In this document: positions 10,030 to 20,350 of the stretch, in pieces
Position numbering within the stretch: position 1 is the first letter of the stretch
Layout of the letters: every line of letters begins with the position of its first letter
The notes under the pieces: model-generated
Database searches by the model: none
Told to the model about the DNA's origin: nothing
Seen by the model: only the letters and a program-made list of their open reading frames with translations
Made by a program: the position numbers and the translations under genes
Origin: Brooklawnia sp937867175
GTDB lineage: Bacteria > Actinomycetota > Actinomycetes > Propionibacteriales > Propionibacteriaceae
DNA length: 64,000 nt
Reading direction: 5' to 3'
Assembly (NCBI GenBank): GCA_036821905.1
Contig: DAISIR010000002.1
Location: 1-64,000, forward strand

Positions 10030-10587
10030 TCACTTGACGATGAGTGCGCCCATGTTCACGGTCACTACACCGCCGGTCATGGTGATCATTGCGCCCTTGC
10101 CGTCCGAGATATAGACCCCGGAGTCGTTGACGACGATCGCTGCTCCGGTCGTGCTGCGCAGAATGATCCCCCCGCTGACCGGAGAGGGCGGCGCGTCACT
10201 GACCTGGATGGTGTTCTGGAGCGGGGTCTGCATGGTCATCGCGGGGATCGGCGGCTGGATGAGCTGCACCATCGGCGGGACCTCCGCCCGGGTGCTGTAG
10301 TAGCAGCCGGTCCAGATCGGGAAATCCGGGTCGCCCTGCTCGAACTCGACCCAGACGCCAGAACCGATCATCGGTACCGCGACCATCCCGGTCTGGATCC
10401 CGGCGACCGGGAAGCTCGGCATCGCCCAACTGGAGGCGAGGGTGAACACTCCGACCACCTGGACCTGGATACGGCCGATGCCCAACGGGTCGACATTCTG
10501 CAGCACGGTGCCCCGGTACTTGCCCAGGTACTGTCGCCTGCCCTGTTGTGCCCTCGCGGTCGTTCCGGACGCAGTTCGCACCGTCAT
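10030..10587 (-). CDS. Spike protein, gpV/gp5-like OB and beta-helix (VgrG C-terminal half)
   Basis: A 185-aa baseplate assembly protein V-like spike. Residues about 20-105 fit the gp5 OB-fold (YLGKYRGTVLQNVDPLGIGRIQV, ending WVEFEQGDPDFPIWTG, each abbreviated here). Residues about 140-185 are short repeating strands (IILRSTTGAAIVVNDSGVYI) as in the triangular beta-helix of VgrG and gp5C. It would sit below the gpD-like hub as the membrane-piercing needle. The ATG overlaps the hub gene by 4 bp. In many eCIS these two parts are fused in one Afp8/VgrG protein; here they are two genes. Confidence 0.85.
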   Translation of the reverse strand: MTVRTASGTTARAQQGRRQYLGKYRGTVLQNVDPLGIGRIQVQVVGVFTLASSWAMPSFPVAGIQTGMVAVPMIGSGVWVEFEQGDPDFPIWTGCYYSTRAEVPPMVQLIQPPIPAMTMQTPLQNTIQVSDAPPSPVSGGIILRSTTGAAIVVNDSGVYISDGKGAMITMTGGVVTVNMGALIVK

Positions 10588-11720
10588 GTCGGGATCCTTC
10601 CTAGCGTGGAGATCAATCCGTTTCGGACCAGCGTGAAGTTCTGGGTGAACTCACCGCGTTTCATCGTGCTCGTCACCTGCTCGGTGAAGTACAGGCCATC
10701 AAAAGCGGTGCCCACACCGCGCAGACCGACCAGCCGCCGGGGCTTGAGCGCTTCACCGTAGCGGAGGGTGTCGATGGTCCCCTGGGCTCGCACCGCCCGG
10801 TTGCTGGCCGCTTGATCAGCCCAGGCCCACATCAGGGCTCGTGGGAAGCTCTTCTTCGCGCTGTCTGCCACGATGGGGAACGACTTGGGGATCGGTGGGA
10901 CCAATCCCAGCGGCGGATCGAGTGGGTTGACCAAGCCCACCGGGATCGGGATCGCGGGGATGCGGGTGATGGGATTCTCCACCAGGACGATGGGCATCGC
11001 GGCGGAGTCGGCGTCGAAGGTGCAGCTGACCGACTGCACGTTCGTTTCGACATCCATGTCCACGTTGAGCGGCTTCTGGACGGCACCCACCCGCAGGACC
11101 GGTCCCCAGTAGGCGATGCTGGCGCCCGCAACCGGGCCCGGTTCGATGTAGAAGGTGTAGCCGACGCTGGCGGCGAGTTCGCGCAGATAGACCAGGTCTG
11201 TGCCCCAGTGCTGGTCGATCCTGGTCAGGGGGTTGTTGATGTCGACCGTCGGTGTGGGGATGATGGCCGGGACGATGCCGAAGACCAAGTACTTGGTGAG
11301 GATGAGCGCGACCCGGCCTTCGAGGGGCAGGGCGGGGTAGGGAATCAGCCCACTGAAGTCGACGCTGTCCATCACCTCGCTGATGTCGCGTCCCTTCACC
11401 ACCAACAGGGTCGGCCCCCCGCCGGTATCCGGCGCGACCTGGGTCTGGGTGACCATGCCGTCCATGAGAACATCGGTAGATCCGTTGATGTTCACCGCGA
11501 TGACCACGCGGATCCACTTGGGGGCCGCGCCGCCGCTCAGCAGGAAGACGGACTGTAACAAGGTGGAGTCATTGGACATGGCGAACTTGAGCTCGAAGCC
11601 ATCGGTTTCCCCGGAGCCGGCCGTGACCGTCACCTCGGTGAGCGCGTCGATCAGGAATCGCGGAGCGGGAAGTGGGATCGCCGGCCCCACGTACAGGGAC
11701 AGGCTGACACCTCGTCTCAT
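10584..11720 (-). CDS. Hub protein, gpD/gp27-like (VgrG N-terminal half)
   Basis: A 378-aa protein resembling phage late control gene D / gp27-type hubs: RFLIDALTEVTVTAGSGETDGFELKFAM near the start (abbreviated), a central IDQHWGTDLVYLRELAASVGYTFYIEPG region typical of the hub tube-like domains, and a C-terminal GEFTQNFTLVRNGL, the usual ending of gpD-like proteins. It converts six-fold tube symmetry to the three-fold spike. The start at 11720 gives an ATGA overlap with the LysM-like gene; a longer frame upstream only reads through that gene. It is followed by the separate spike gene, again with a 4-bp overlap. Confidence 0.85.
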   Translation of the reverse strand: MRRGVSLSLYVGPAIPLPAPRFLIDALTEVTVTAGSGETDGFELKFAMSNDSTLLQSVFLLSGGAAPKWIRVVIAVNINGSTDVLMDGMVTQTQVAPDTGGGPTLLVVKGRDISEVMDSVDFSGLIPYPALPLEGRVALILTKYLVFGIVPAIIPTPTVDINNPLTRIDQHWGTDLVYLRELAASVGYTFYIEPGPVAGASIAYWGPVLRVGAVQKPLNVDMDVETNVQSVSCTFDADSAAMPIVLVENPITRIPAIPIPVGLVNPLDPPLGLVPPIPKSFPIVADSAKKSFPRALMWAWADQAASNRAVRAQGTIDTLRYGEALKPRRLVGLRGVGTAFDGLYFTEQVTSTMKRGEFTQNFTLVRNGLISTLGRIPT

Positions 11721-12091
11721 GGGGCGCCTCCCCCCGAAATCTTCGGCCCGGTGACACGGATCCGCCGGCCCAGCTCTGCAACCAACTCGTCCGGGAAGAC
11801 CACCCGGTTGCCGTCGCATAGCCGCCAGAAGAACTCCGGGTCGCCGTACTCCTCGAACGCGACCTGGTCCGGTCGCTCGCGGTCCACCACCACGTGGACG
11901 CTGATGTCGGCCAGGTGGTCGGGCTGCGGCACGAGCCGGCGCAGGAGGTAGCGCACGGGCCGGTCGCCGTCCGGATCCCAGACCGCCGTACCGATGCCGT
12001 GGTAACGACTGGTGGGAGGAAAGAGTGTGTCGTCGATGGGCAGCGGCTCCAACAGTGCCCGTAGCCGCTCCTGGGCGTCGTTCTCCATCAT
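11717..12091 (-). CDS. LysM-like baseplate/tube adaptor
   Basis: A 124-aa protein of a type regularly found between the CIS tube adaptor and the hub gene. It shows SRYHGIGTAVW, then PVRYLLRRLVPQP, then a LysM-like stretch with YGDPEFFWRLCDGN at about residues 79-93. LysM-type proteins at this position (the C-terminal part of Afp7, or gp53) bind the baseplate to the tube. No signal peptide is present, so the LysM-like fold is more likely structural than peptidoglycan-targeting. The first of two tandem ATGs (12091) is chosen: it gives an ATGA overlap and places GGGAGG about 7 nt upstream. Confidence 0.75.
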   Translation of the reverse strand: MMENDAQERLRALLEPLPIDDTLFPPTSRYHGIGTAVWDPDGDRPVRYLLRRLVPQPDHLADISVHVVVDRERPDQVAFEEYGDPEFFWRLCDGNRVVFPDELVAELGRRIRVTGPKISGGGAP

Positions 12092-12750
12092 GTCGGCACC
12101 TCCCTCAGGCCGAGGACCGCGCTCGAATCGTTCGGGAGCAGCCGGGCGAGCCGTTCCTTCTCCTTCTGGTAACGCAGGTAGAGCGATCCGCCACGGTGGT
12201 CGAAGCCGAGGTCGGTCACGCTGAGTACTCGCATGCCGAGGCTGACCTTGGCCCGGATCGGGTTGAGCCTGGTGTCGAAGAACTCCTCATTGATGGTGAA
12301 GTCGGTGACGCGCACCGGGACGACCCGGCTGGCGCTCCAGATGAACAGGCTCAGGGCCGATTCCATCGGCGCGATCTGGAGCTCACCCCGGCCGGCCGCC
12401 GCATGATGGTCACGTAGCTGGGCGCTGGTTGGGTAGACCAACAGCTCCAGCGAAGCCAGCTGGGGGAGGATCCCGACCTCCTGGACCAAGGCGACCCCAT
12501 CGTCGAGCTGGTCGACGGCATCGATCTCGGCGTCCAGCTTGTAGCTCTCGATCGGGGGACCCTTCAGGCGCAGCGCCTGTGACCGGTCACCGCCTTCAGT
12601 ACCGACGGCCTGCACCTGGAGCGTCCGGCTCAGCGTCTCCGGGTTGTATTGGAGCGCGATGATCCGGGAGACGCGGCCGGTGACGGCATCGACGAGGGCG
12701 ATGCCACCCTTGAGGATGCGCGGCGAGATTTGTGGGAACGTCGGCGTCAC
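12088..12750 (-). CDS. CIS tube-adaptor protein (Afp7 N-terminal-like)
   Basis: A 220-aa protein with the CIS tube-family start: ALQYNPETLSRTLQ at about residues 32-45, then SYKLDAEIDAVDQL, and IKLxYPTSA-like text rendered here as LELLVYPTSAQLRD. These proteins adapt the inner tube to the hub. The C-terminal region (ITINEEFFDTRLNPIRAKVSLGM-like, about residues 165-190) is the conserved ending of the family. It starts with GTG at 12750, with GGAG 7 nt upstream. It is separated by 43 bp from the DUF4157 gene before it and coupled by ATGA to the LysM-like gene after it; together these two make up what is one Afp7-type protein elsewhere. Confidence 0.82.
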   Translation of the reverse strand: MTPTFPQISPRILKGGIALVDAVTGRVSRIIALQYNPETLSRTLQVQAVGTEGGDRSQALRLKGPPIESYKLDAEIDAVDQLDDGVALVQEVGILPQLASLELLVYPTSAQLRDHHAAAGRGELQIAPMESALSLFIWSASRVVPVRVTDFTINEEFFDTRLNPIRAKVSLGMRVLSVTDLGFDHRGGSLYLRYQKEKERLARLLPNDSSAVLGLREVPT

Positions 12751-12793
12751 CGCGGTGCTCCTTTCGGGTGCAGGTTTACTGTCATGGCTGCGT

Positions 12794-14488
12794 TCATTGA
12801 GGTCCCACCCTCTGCTGGGTCAGCCAAGGACCGAGCGCAATGGTCAGCACGAGCAACTCCTCCTCGGTCGGCGGCACCGCGGCCACTAGCGCTCGCAGGT
12901 CCGCCTGCACGCTCTGGTTGTCAAGGTCGAACGGAACGAATTGCGAACTGACGATCGAAGGCTGCGCGCGAGCTGCTGATGGACTGCGCCGGATGGCCAG
13001 CAAAGCCAGTGCGTAGCGGTGGACGAGTTCGGTATGGGCGAGTCTGATCCGCCCAGTTGGCGCCGGAGGCGGCTGCCGCTCAAAGGGCGGAAGCACCTCG
13101 GCGATCTGGCTCCGGAAGCGGCGGTTCGGTCCCGGATCCGGGAATCTGGTTGAGGGTCGGCCAGGAGGAGCAGCCTCCATCCGCGGGGGCGGGTTGATCG
13201 CCTCGGCACGGGTGATTCCGTAGGTCAAGCTGATGTGCGAGAACCGGATGATCTGACTCTGTTCGGTGAACACCCCGCGCAGCAGGTCCACCGACGCGGG
13301 CGCCGAAACGACGACGATGATGGCCACCCAGTTGCCCGCCTCACGATACCGATCGATCCGAGGGCGCAGCGCTTCGATCGCCTCCACTGCCCTTTGATAC
13401 TCCGCCCGCTGGAGGTAGGACACCTGCGCTTGGTGAATCATGAGCGCCGCCCCTGCAACGGCTCCGGTCGCCCGGCTCCGTGCTGGTTCACCGACGAGTT
13501 CTCCGGGTGAGGGGACTCTGGCGCTACCTCGGCGGCTCCCTCCGCCCTGTTGCCCGCCTCCCTGCGGGGAGACACGAGGCCTACCCGGCCCCAGCTCAGC
13601 TCGGATCGCCTCGGCGCAGTCGGCGCAGAAGTCGCGTGAGGCAGCCAGTGCACGGACGCGAAAGCTGTTCGTTTCGGCTGCTTCGAACAGGATCTGCTCG
13701 GCGTCCCCGGGGGCGCCGACCGGGCCGCGCCCTGTCGCCCGAGGGGTCGCCGTCCAGCGAGTGATGCCCAACCTGGTCGCTGCGTCCTCAAGGCCGGGAT
13801 AGGTGCGGTTCCCCGCCACCGTGTAGACGAGCGTGCGGAAGCTGCTTCCCTGCTCCTGCACTAACCCGACCACCAAGGTGTCTCGCCCGCGGATCTGCTG
13901 TTGAGTGCTCGCAGGCAGCGAGGAGATGAGCTGTTCGACCCTGGCTTCCATGGCCGCCGTCTCACCTGCGAACCCCGGGGCGGCCGCCGATCTCTCCAGG
14001 GCCATCCGAAGCGGTGTCGACTGCACCACGGCGGACGGCCGCACTGCGGCCATGTCCGCCTCCCGCTCCGCCGTACGCTGGTCGACTGCAAGATCGTCGG
14101 CGGGTCCTGTTTGCTGCACCACATGCGCAAGTTCGTGCGCCAACAGGTGTCTGCCACTGGACGTTCCCGGCGCGAAACGGCCGGACGCGAATGCGATGTG
14201 GTTGCCGACCGTCCAGGCTGCGGCCATGACCGACTGGGCGGAGGATGCGGCGCGAGCATCGGAATGCACTCGAACGTGTCGGAAGTCATGGCCGAAGCGC
14301 AGTTCCATGGCGGCACGGGTCCCCGCGTCCAGTGGTTGTCCAGAGGAGCTCAGCACTTGCTGCGCCATGGGCGGCAGACCCGCGGCGACGGCTGCCCGCT
14401 CACCGGGGAGCCTGCGCAGGGGATTCACGGATGTGTCCCTCAGCCGAGATCGGGCGGATCTCTCGGCAACTGCCTCCCGATGCGTCAT
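12794..14488 (-). CDS. eCIS core DUF4157 protein with C-terminal extension (possible deaminase-like cargo)
   Basis: A 564-aa protein. The N-terminal DUF4157 domain has RFGHDFRHVRVHSD at 64-77 and HELAH at 118-122. From about residue 200 the sequence changes: two hydrophobic strands (TLVVGLV, TLVYTV), then DAEQ at 262-265 in a helix, then CADC at 288-291, then a Gly-rich linker (309-318) and a further 240 residues. A D/H/C-A-E motif followed about 25 residues later by CxxC is the zinc-site layout of the deaminase fold, so a nucleic-acid or nucleotide deaminase effector is possible; this is inference. Its ATGA overlap with the small gene upstream puts it inside the structural operon. Confidence 0.85.
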   Translation of the reverse strand: MTHREAVAERSARSRLRDTSVNPLRRLPGERAAVAAGLPPMAQQVLSSSGQPLDAGTRAAMELRFGHDFRHVRVHSDARAASSAQSVMAAAWTVGNHIAFASGRFAPGTSSGRHLLAHELAHVVQQTGPADDLAVDQRTAEREADMAAVRPSAVVQSTPLRMALERSAAAPGFAGETAAMEARVEQLISSLPASTQQQIRGRDTLVVGLVQEQGSSFRTLVYTVAGNRTYPGLEDAATRLGITRWTATPRATGRGPVGAPGDAEQILFEAAETNSFRVRALAASRDFCADCAEAIRAELGPGRPRVSPQGGGQQGGGSRRGSARVPSPGELVGEPARSRATGAVAGAALMIHQAQVSYLQRAEYQRAVEAIEALRPRIDRYREAGNWVAIIVVVSAPASVDLLRGVFTEQSQIIRFSHISLTYGITRAEAINPPPRMEAAPPGRPSTRFPDPGPNRRFRSQIAEVLPPFERQPPPAPTGRIRLAHTELVHRYALALLAIRRSPSAARAQPSIVSSQFVPFDLDNQSVQADLRALVAAVPPTEEELLVLTIALGPWLTQQRVGPQ

Positions 14489-14804
14489 CGCCGTCGACCC
14501 CCTTGGGTGTCGGCACCTTCCATCGCGTCACGACGGCCGCTTCCTCCGTTGCCGGTCAGACCCGCGTGGATCGCTTGGGCGATCTGGCGGCCTAGCCCCT
14601 GGACGGACGGCTCAGGGTGCTGGATCGTCCCGCCGCGAATGGCGTTCCGGGCGCCGCCGGACGCGAGCCCTTCGTGGATGCCCTGGTCTGCCAACAACCC
14701 CTGCAGAGCTGCTCGGACGTCCTCGGCCAACGCGCCGGGATCGATCCCGTCGATGGGTAGACCGTCGAGCACCAGGCGGTCGATCTGGAGATGGATGTCG
14801 GGTC

Positions 14805-14808
<4 letters not shown>
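14485..14808 (-). CDS. Small eCIS-associated protein with N-terminal beta motif
   Basis: A 107-aa protein with no catalytic motif. It begins MRPDIHLQIDRLVLDG (strand motif at residues 5-16), continues with a helical segment and a Gly-rich middle, and ends in a basic, probably disordered tail (GGSGRRDAMEGADTQGGRRR). Small proteins starting with this I-x-I-x-R-L-x-L pattern recur near eCIS loci in my recollection, but I know no function. The start at 14808 gives an ATGA overlap with the AAA+ gene and has GGAGG upstream; the longer in-frame version is a read-back into the ATPase gene. Its own stop overlaps the DUF4157 gene, suggesting a chaperone or linker for that protein. Confidence 0.7.
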
Positions 14809-16990
<2,182 letters not shown>

Positions 16991-16994
<4 letters not shown>

Positions 16995-18208
16995 GGCAGC
17001 CTCACCAGAGGTGCCGGGGCGTCGACGCCAGCCGTTCCACCGGTCAGGCTCTCGACGTCGTCGACCCGTGCCCGGACGAGGTAGGTCCCGGCTTGGATCG
17101 CACTCGCGTCGAAGGCCAATTCAGCCCAAGGCGCAGCCGAGACCGGCGGGCCGGGGTCGAGCACCCGCGATCGCAGTGCCCGATCCTTGGGGGGCGGCTC
17201 CAGCAGCTCGTTGAGCGTGAGCCGGACGCGCTGCCCCTGCTGCACCGGTGGCGAGAAGCGGACCTTGATCGCCGTGTCTCCGGACGGGTGCTGCAACGTA
17301 ATACTTGGTCGCAGAGCGAATCGGAAGTCGTTCGATGCTGCCGCCCGGTGGGGGACCCGGCCCGCTCCGAGTGCCACCTGGTGGATGACTCGGACGCTGT
17401 GCACGCCGGCTCCGAGGGCAGCAGTGAGGTCCTGCGGCACGATTATGCGGGTGTCGGATCTGGGGATGACCGGCTGCGGCTCAGCCTCATCGAATTGAAC
17501 GAGGGTCACCGGACCGCGCAGCCGTTGACCGGTGATTTCCAGTTCCAAACCCGCTTCCCCCACGACAGGGCGTCCGCCGTTGACCGCCTCCACCGACGGC
17601 CTGCGGATGGGCAGCGCCTCGACCTCACGGCTGCGCACCGGGAGGGCTTCGCGAACCTCGACGTCCGACTCGATGAGCACCACACTGGCCTCGTAGCCGA
17701 TTGACAGCTGGTAGGGGATCTGGAAGAAGACCGACCAGACCTTGGACAGTTCGTCGAGGCTGATGGACGCCGGGGTGAGCTTGACCTGCTCGACATCGTC
17801 ACCAAGCGTTGATCCGGCCAGCCATCCGCCGAGGCAGGCGGCTTCGATCTCGTGGCGGCGCAGCACCGGGTCGGCGTGCAGTGACGCGACTGCGAGTCCT
17901 AGCATCCGTTGGGGAACCAGCTCCTGCTCGTCCCCGCTGAAGCTGAGCAGATAGTGCAGGTCGAGCGCAGCTGCCGGTCTCAGGACCGGCCTGCCATCGG
18001 GGCCGCGGGTGGGCAGGTCGATGTTCCGCAGCGCCGCGTTGGTCGAGATCCGGTAGAGGAACAGCGAAACATGGCTCTGGGCCTGGGCGTCGTTCGCCTC
18101 GGGGCGCTTCGCCATCACCTGCACGCCCGGGAACTCGACGCTGATTGCGGTGTTCAAACGTCGACGCAGCACCTCTGTCGCGGTGGCGATGGCGAGATGG
18201 TTGGCCAT
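16991..18208 (-). CDS. DUF4255 / Afp16-like tail terminator
   Basis: A 405-aa protein. Residues 1-190 are the DUF4255 (Pvc16 N-terminal) domain: IATATEVLRRRLNTAI near the start, VSLFLYRISTNAALRN at about 45-60, LDLHYLLSFSGDEQELVPQRMLG at about 85-107 (abbreviated). Afp16/Pvc16 proteins cap the end of tube and sheath and stop growth. The C-terminal half has Ig-like strand patterns (VTLVQFDEAEPQPVI, RFSPPVQQGQRVRLTL) and may extend the cap. The ATG at 18208 shares one base with the upstream stop and has GGGAGG 6 nt before it; the GTG at 18211 is too close to that site. Confidence 0.88.
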
Positions 18209-19089
18209 CACGCACCTCCCTTGCGTTGACGCAGATACTCCTCCAGCGGCAGGACGCCCGGGTTCTGCTGAAGTCGAGGCGGCTGGCGGCTACCGTCCAA
18301 GGCGGTGGCCCGGATCTCCACGCGCCCGATCGTGACGTGGATCACCGGCGCATTCGGTTCGGTTCGAGGAGCCGCTCTGTGATTCGTGGACGGCGCCGAT
18401 GCGTCGCCGGTCGTCGTCCGCGGCTGGAGGGGCCCGGGGCGCGGCTGCGTTCGGGGTGGCGGCACGAGGAGCCGCGGCCCGGAGGGCTCCCCAACCACGA
18501 TCGGTGCCGATGAACCAAGACGCGCGGCCTCGGCACTTCCGGCTCCCTGCGCGGTCACTGGGTCCGGCGTCGGCTGCGGCGGATCGTCCCAAAACCGATG
18601 GACAAGGCCGGCGCCGCCCTGATGGGCGACGTCGGCGGGCGATCCGGCCGCCACGTCCGACGCTGCCGAAATCGCAGACGACGGAGGCATCGCGTGGACG
18701 AGCGGCAAGCGGGGCGCCGGGGGCCGCTCAGCGGCGACGATGAGCGGTTGCCCGACTGGCGCGCCGGGTCGCCGCGGGGCTGCCCCGGTACGCCGCTCGG
18801 CCCGCGGGTGGGGCTCCTCGGACGGCTGGGCCGCAGGGCGGACGCCATCGACCGCGTGGGGCAGAGGCACCGAATCGGCTGGCTGCCCCGTTCTCTGCTG
18901 CCGGGCGGCGCCGGCAGAGTAGTCGAGGGTATCCGCCTCCCGCCCCCAGGCCATCGATTCCCTGACGTCACCGGGCAGCGGCCCGGCATCATTGCGGCCG
19001 ACGACTTCGAACCTCGCGGCCCTTCGCGGGGTCAGGGCCGAAGGCCCGCCGAGGGTGCGGGCAGCGATGGCGCCCAGGAAACCGTTCAT
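18208..19089 (-). CDS. Disordered Pro/Ala-rich eCIS-associated protein with C-terminal strand motif
   Basis: A 293-aa protein. Residues about 30-245 are rich in Pro, Ala, Arg and Ser and look disordered. Near the end come IHVTIGRVEIRA (250-261) and a terminal LPLEEYLRQR helix. In my recollection, C-termini of this style recur in hypothetical proteins next to eCIS cap and tube genes; the function is unknown to me. The true start is at 19089, overlapping the zinc-ribbon gene by ATGA; a longer frame upstream just reads through that gene. Position between baseplate and cap genes suggests an assembly factor or flexible scaffold. The strand motif resembles the N-terminus of the 107-aa protein encoded at 14485-14808. 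Confidence 0.75.
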   Translation of the reverse strand: MNGFLGAIAARTLGGPSALTPRRAARFEVVGRNDAGPLPGDVRESMAWGREADTLDYSAGAARQQRTGQPADSVPLPHAVDGVRPAAQPSEEPHPRAERRTGAAPRRPGAPVGQPLIVAAERPPAPRLPLVHAMPPSSAISAASDVAAGSPADVAHQGGAGLVHRFWDDPPQPTPDPVTAQGAGSAEAARLGSSAPIVVGEPSGPRLLVPPPRTQPRPGPLQPRTTTGDASAPSTNHRAAPRTEPNAPVIHVTIGRVEIRATALDGSRQPPRLQQNPGVLPLEEYLRQRKGGA

Positions 19090-19814
19090 GGCCGGGTCAG
19101 CTCCAGGTACAACGCGCGGCGGTCCGCTCCCATGGCAAGGATGTCGGCCTCCGCCCACCCGAATTGAGCGGCCAGCGTGCCGACGTCTCGCGCGGTGCGC
19201 CGCACCCACGCGTCGAGGTCGTCCCAGAAGAACGCCGCGATGTCGAACGGTACGAGCCAGGCACGACCACAGGTTGGGCACCCCAAGCTCAACTGCACAT
19301 CAGCCTGGGGATCCAGTTCGGCCAGAGCGCGATCCAGCAGCACGACGAATTCCGGGGGAATCTCCTCGACCGCGACGAGTTCCCCAGCCTTCCTCGCCTC
19401 CAAGACACAGCACCGCAGCAGAGCGACTGCGCGGTCCTCGTCCGACGAAAGACACGCCAGCCTCGACAAGTCGTCCAGGCACGCAGGGCGGACCTGCACG
19501 GTGAAGTCGTCCTCGGCTATCGACGCCGAAGTGCCGAGGTCTCCCGAAGGCGGCGTCCACACGTCGCGCAAGTCGAACTCCACATCGACCTGCTCGCCGC
19601 AGGCCGGGCAGCCGGCAACCGCGGCGATCGACGCGCCGAAAGCTCGGGCGCGCAGGTCCATCAGGAGCGTATCGGCTTGGCCGACGGTCAACTGTCCCAG
19701 ATCCGGCTCAGCGAGCCCCAGCGTCCGCAGCGCGGCTCGGCTCCGCTCGACGGCGTCGAGCCTGCGGGCGCGCTCCCAGAGCGCGAACAAGGCCGCAGGC
19801 GATGGGGTGTCCAT
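19086..19814 (-). CDS. Zinc-ribbon baseplate-associated protein (T4 gp26/gp51-like position)
   Basis: A 242-aa protein with two CPxCG knuckles, C69/C72 and C179/C182, which together could form one four-cysteine zinc site. Proteins of this layout follow the tube gene in many contractile phage and eCIS loci and are annotated as T4 baseplate hub or assembly proteins; I cannot say whether it is structural or a chaperone. It ends with a helical DILAMGADRRALYLELTRP stretch, usual in the family. It starts 4 bp after the tube gene and ends in an ATGA overlap with the disordered-protein gene, so it belongs to the main operon. Confidence 0.75.
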   Translation of the reverse strand: MDTPSPAALFALWERARRLDAVERSRAALRTLGLAEPDLGQLTVGQADTLLMDLRARAFGASIAAVAGCPACGEQVDVEFDLRDVWTPPSGDLGTSASIAEDDFTVQVRPACLDDLSRLACLSSDEDRAVALLRCCVLEARKAGELVAVEEIPPEFVVLLDRALAELDPQADVQLSLGCPTCGRAWLVPFDIAAFFWDDLDAWVRRTARDVGTLAAQFGWAEADILAMGADRRALYLELTRP

Positions 19815-19818
19815 GGTC

Positions 19819-20337
19819 CTAGTCGTTCAGTGTCGGCTCATTGGGCTCGGGAACCTCACGATCCCTCTCCCAGCCCTCGTTCTCGAGCTTGATGGACTGG
19901 ATCGCGACGGCGTTCGCGTTGGCGTCGAGTTCGGGCAGCGCCTGGAACTCCGACACCCAGCAGCGGTAGACCTTATAGGTCAGGACGACCTGCCCGGCCT
20001 CGTTGTAGAGGTCGATCAGGATGTCCTTTCGGAAGTCTGCCAAGGACACCTCCTGGCCCAGGCCGTTGCCGACGTGCCAGACCTTGTTGGCCCAAGCCTC
20101 GAATTCGGCGTCGTGGGTGACGCCGCGCTCGAGCGTGATCGGCTCGAACTTGCTGCGTCCGGGTGACTTGCGGCTGGTGCTGGGGTCGCCGCCCTCTCGG
20201 TGCTCGACGACTTCGGTGGTGCGTTTGAGGGCGCCGACCTTGCTCAAGCCGGCGACGTCACGGCCGTCCCACCGCACCCGGAACTTGAAGTTCTTGTACG
20301 GGTCGAAACGCTTGGCGTTGACTGTGAATTGGGCCAT
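19819..20337 (-). CDS. CIS inner tube protein (Afp1/Hcp-like)
   Basis: A 172-aa tail tube protein. It has FDPYKNFKFRVRWDGRDVAGLSKV (abbreviated) in the first 35 residues and KFEPITLERGVTHDAEFEAW near residue 65-85, both typical of contractile-tail tube proteins, then YRCWVSEFQALPELDANANAVAIQSI at the C-terminus. Hexamers stack to form the inner tube that carries or delivers cargo. The ATG at 20337 has AGGAGG at good spacing, the strongest ribosome site in the operon, in keeping with a major structural protein. Longer in-frame readings run through the sheath gene. Only one tube gene is seen, whereas Afp/PVC loci have two or three. Confidence 0.93.
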   Translation of the reverse strand: MAQFTVNAKRFDPYKNFKFRVRWDGRDVAGLSKVGALKRTTEVVEHREGGDPSTSRKSPGRSKFEPITLERGVTHDAEFEAWANKVWHVGNGLGQEVSLADFRKDILIDLYNEAGQVVLTYKVYRCWVSEFQALPELDANANAVAIQSIKLENEGWERDREVPEPNEPTLND

Positions 20338-20350
20338 GGCAGTCTTCCTC

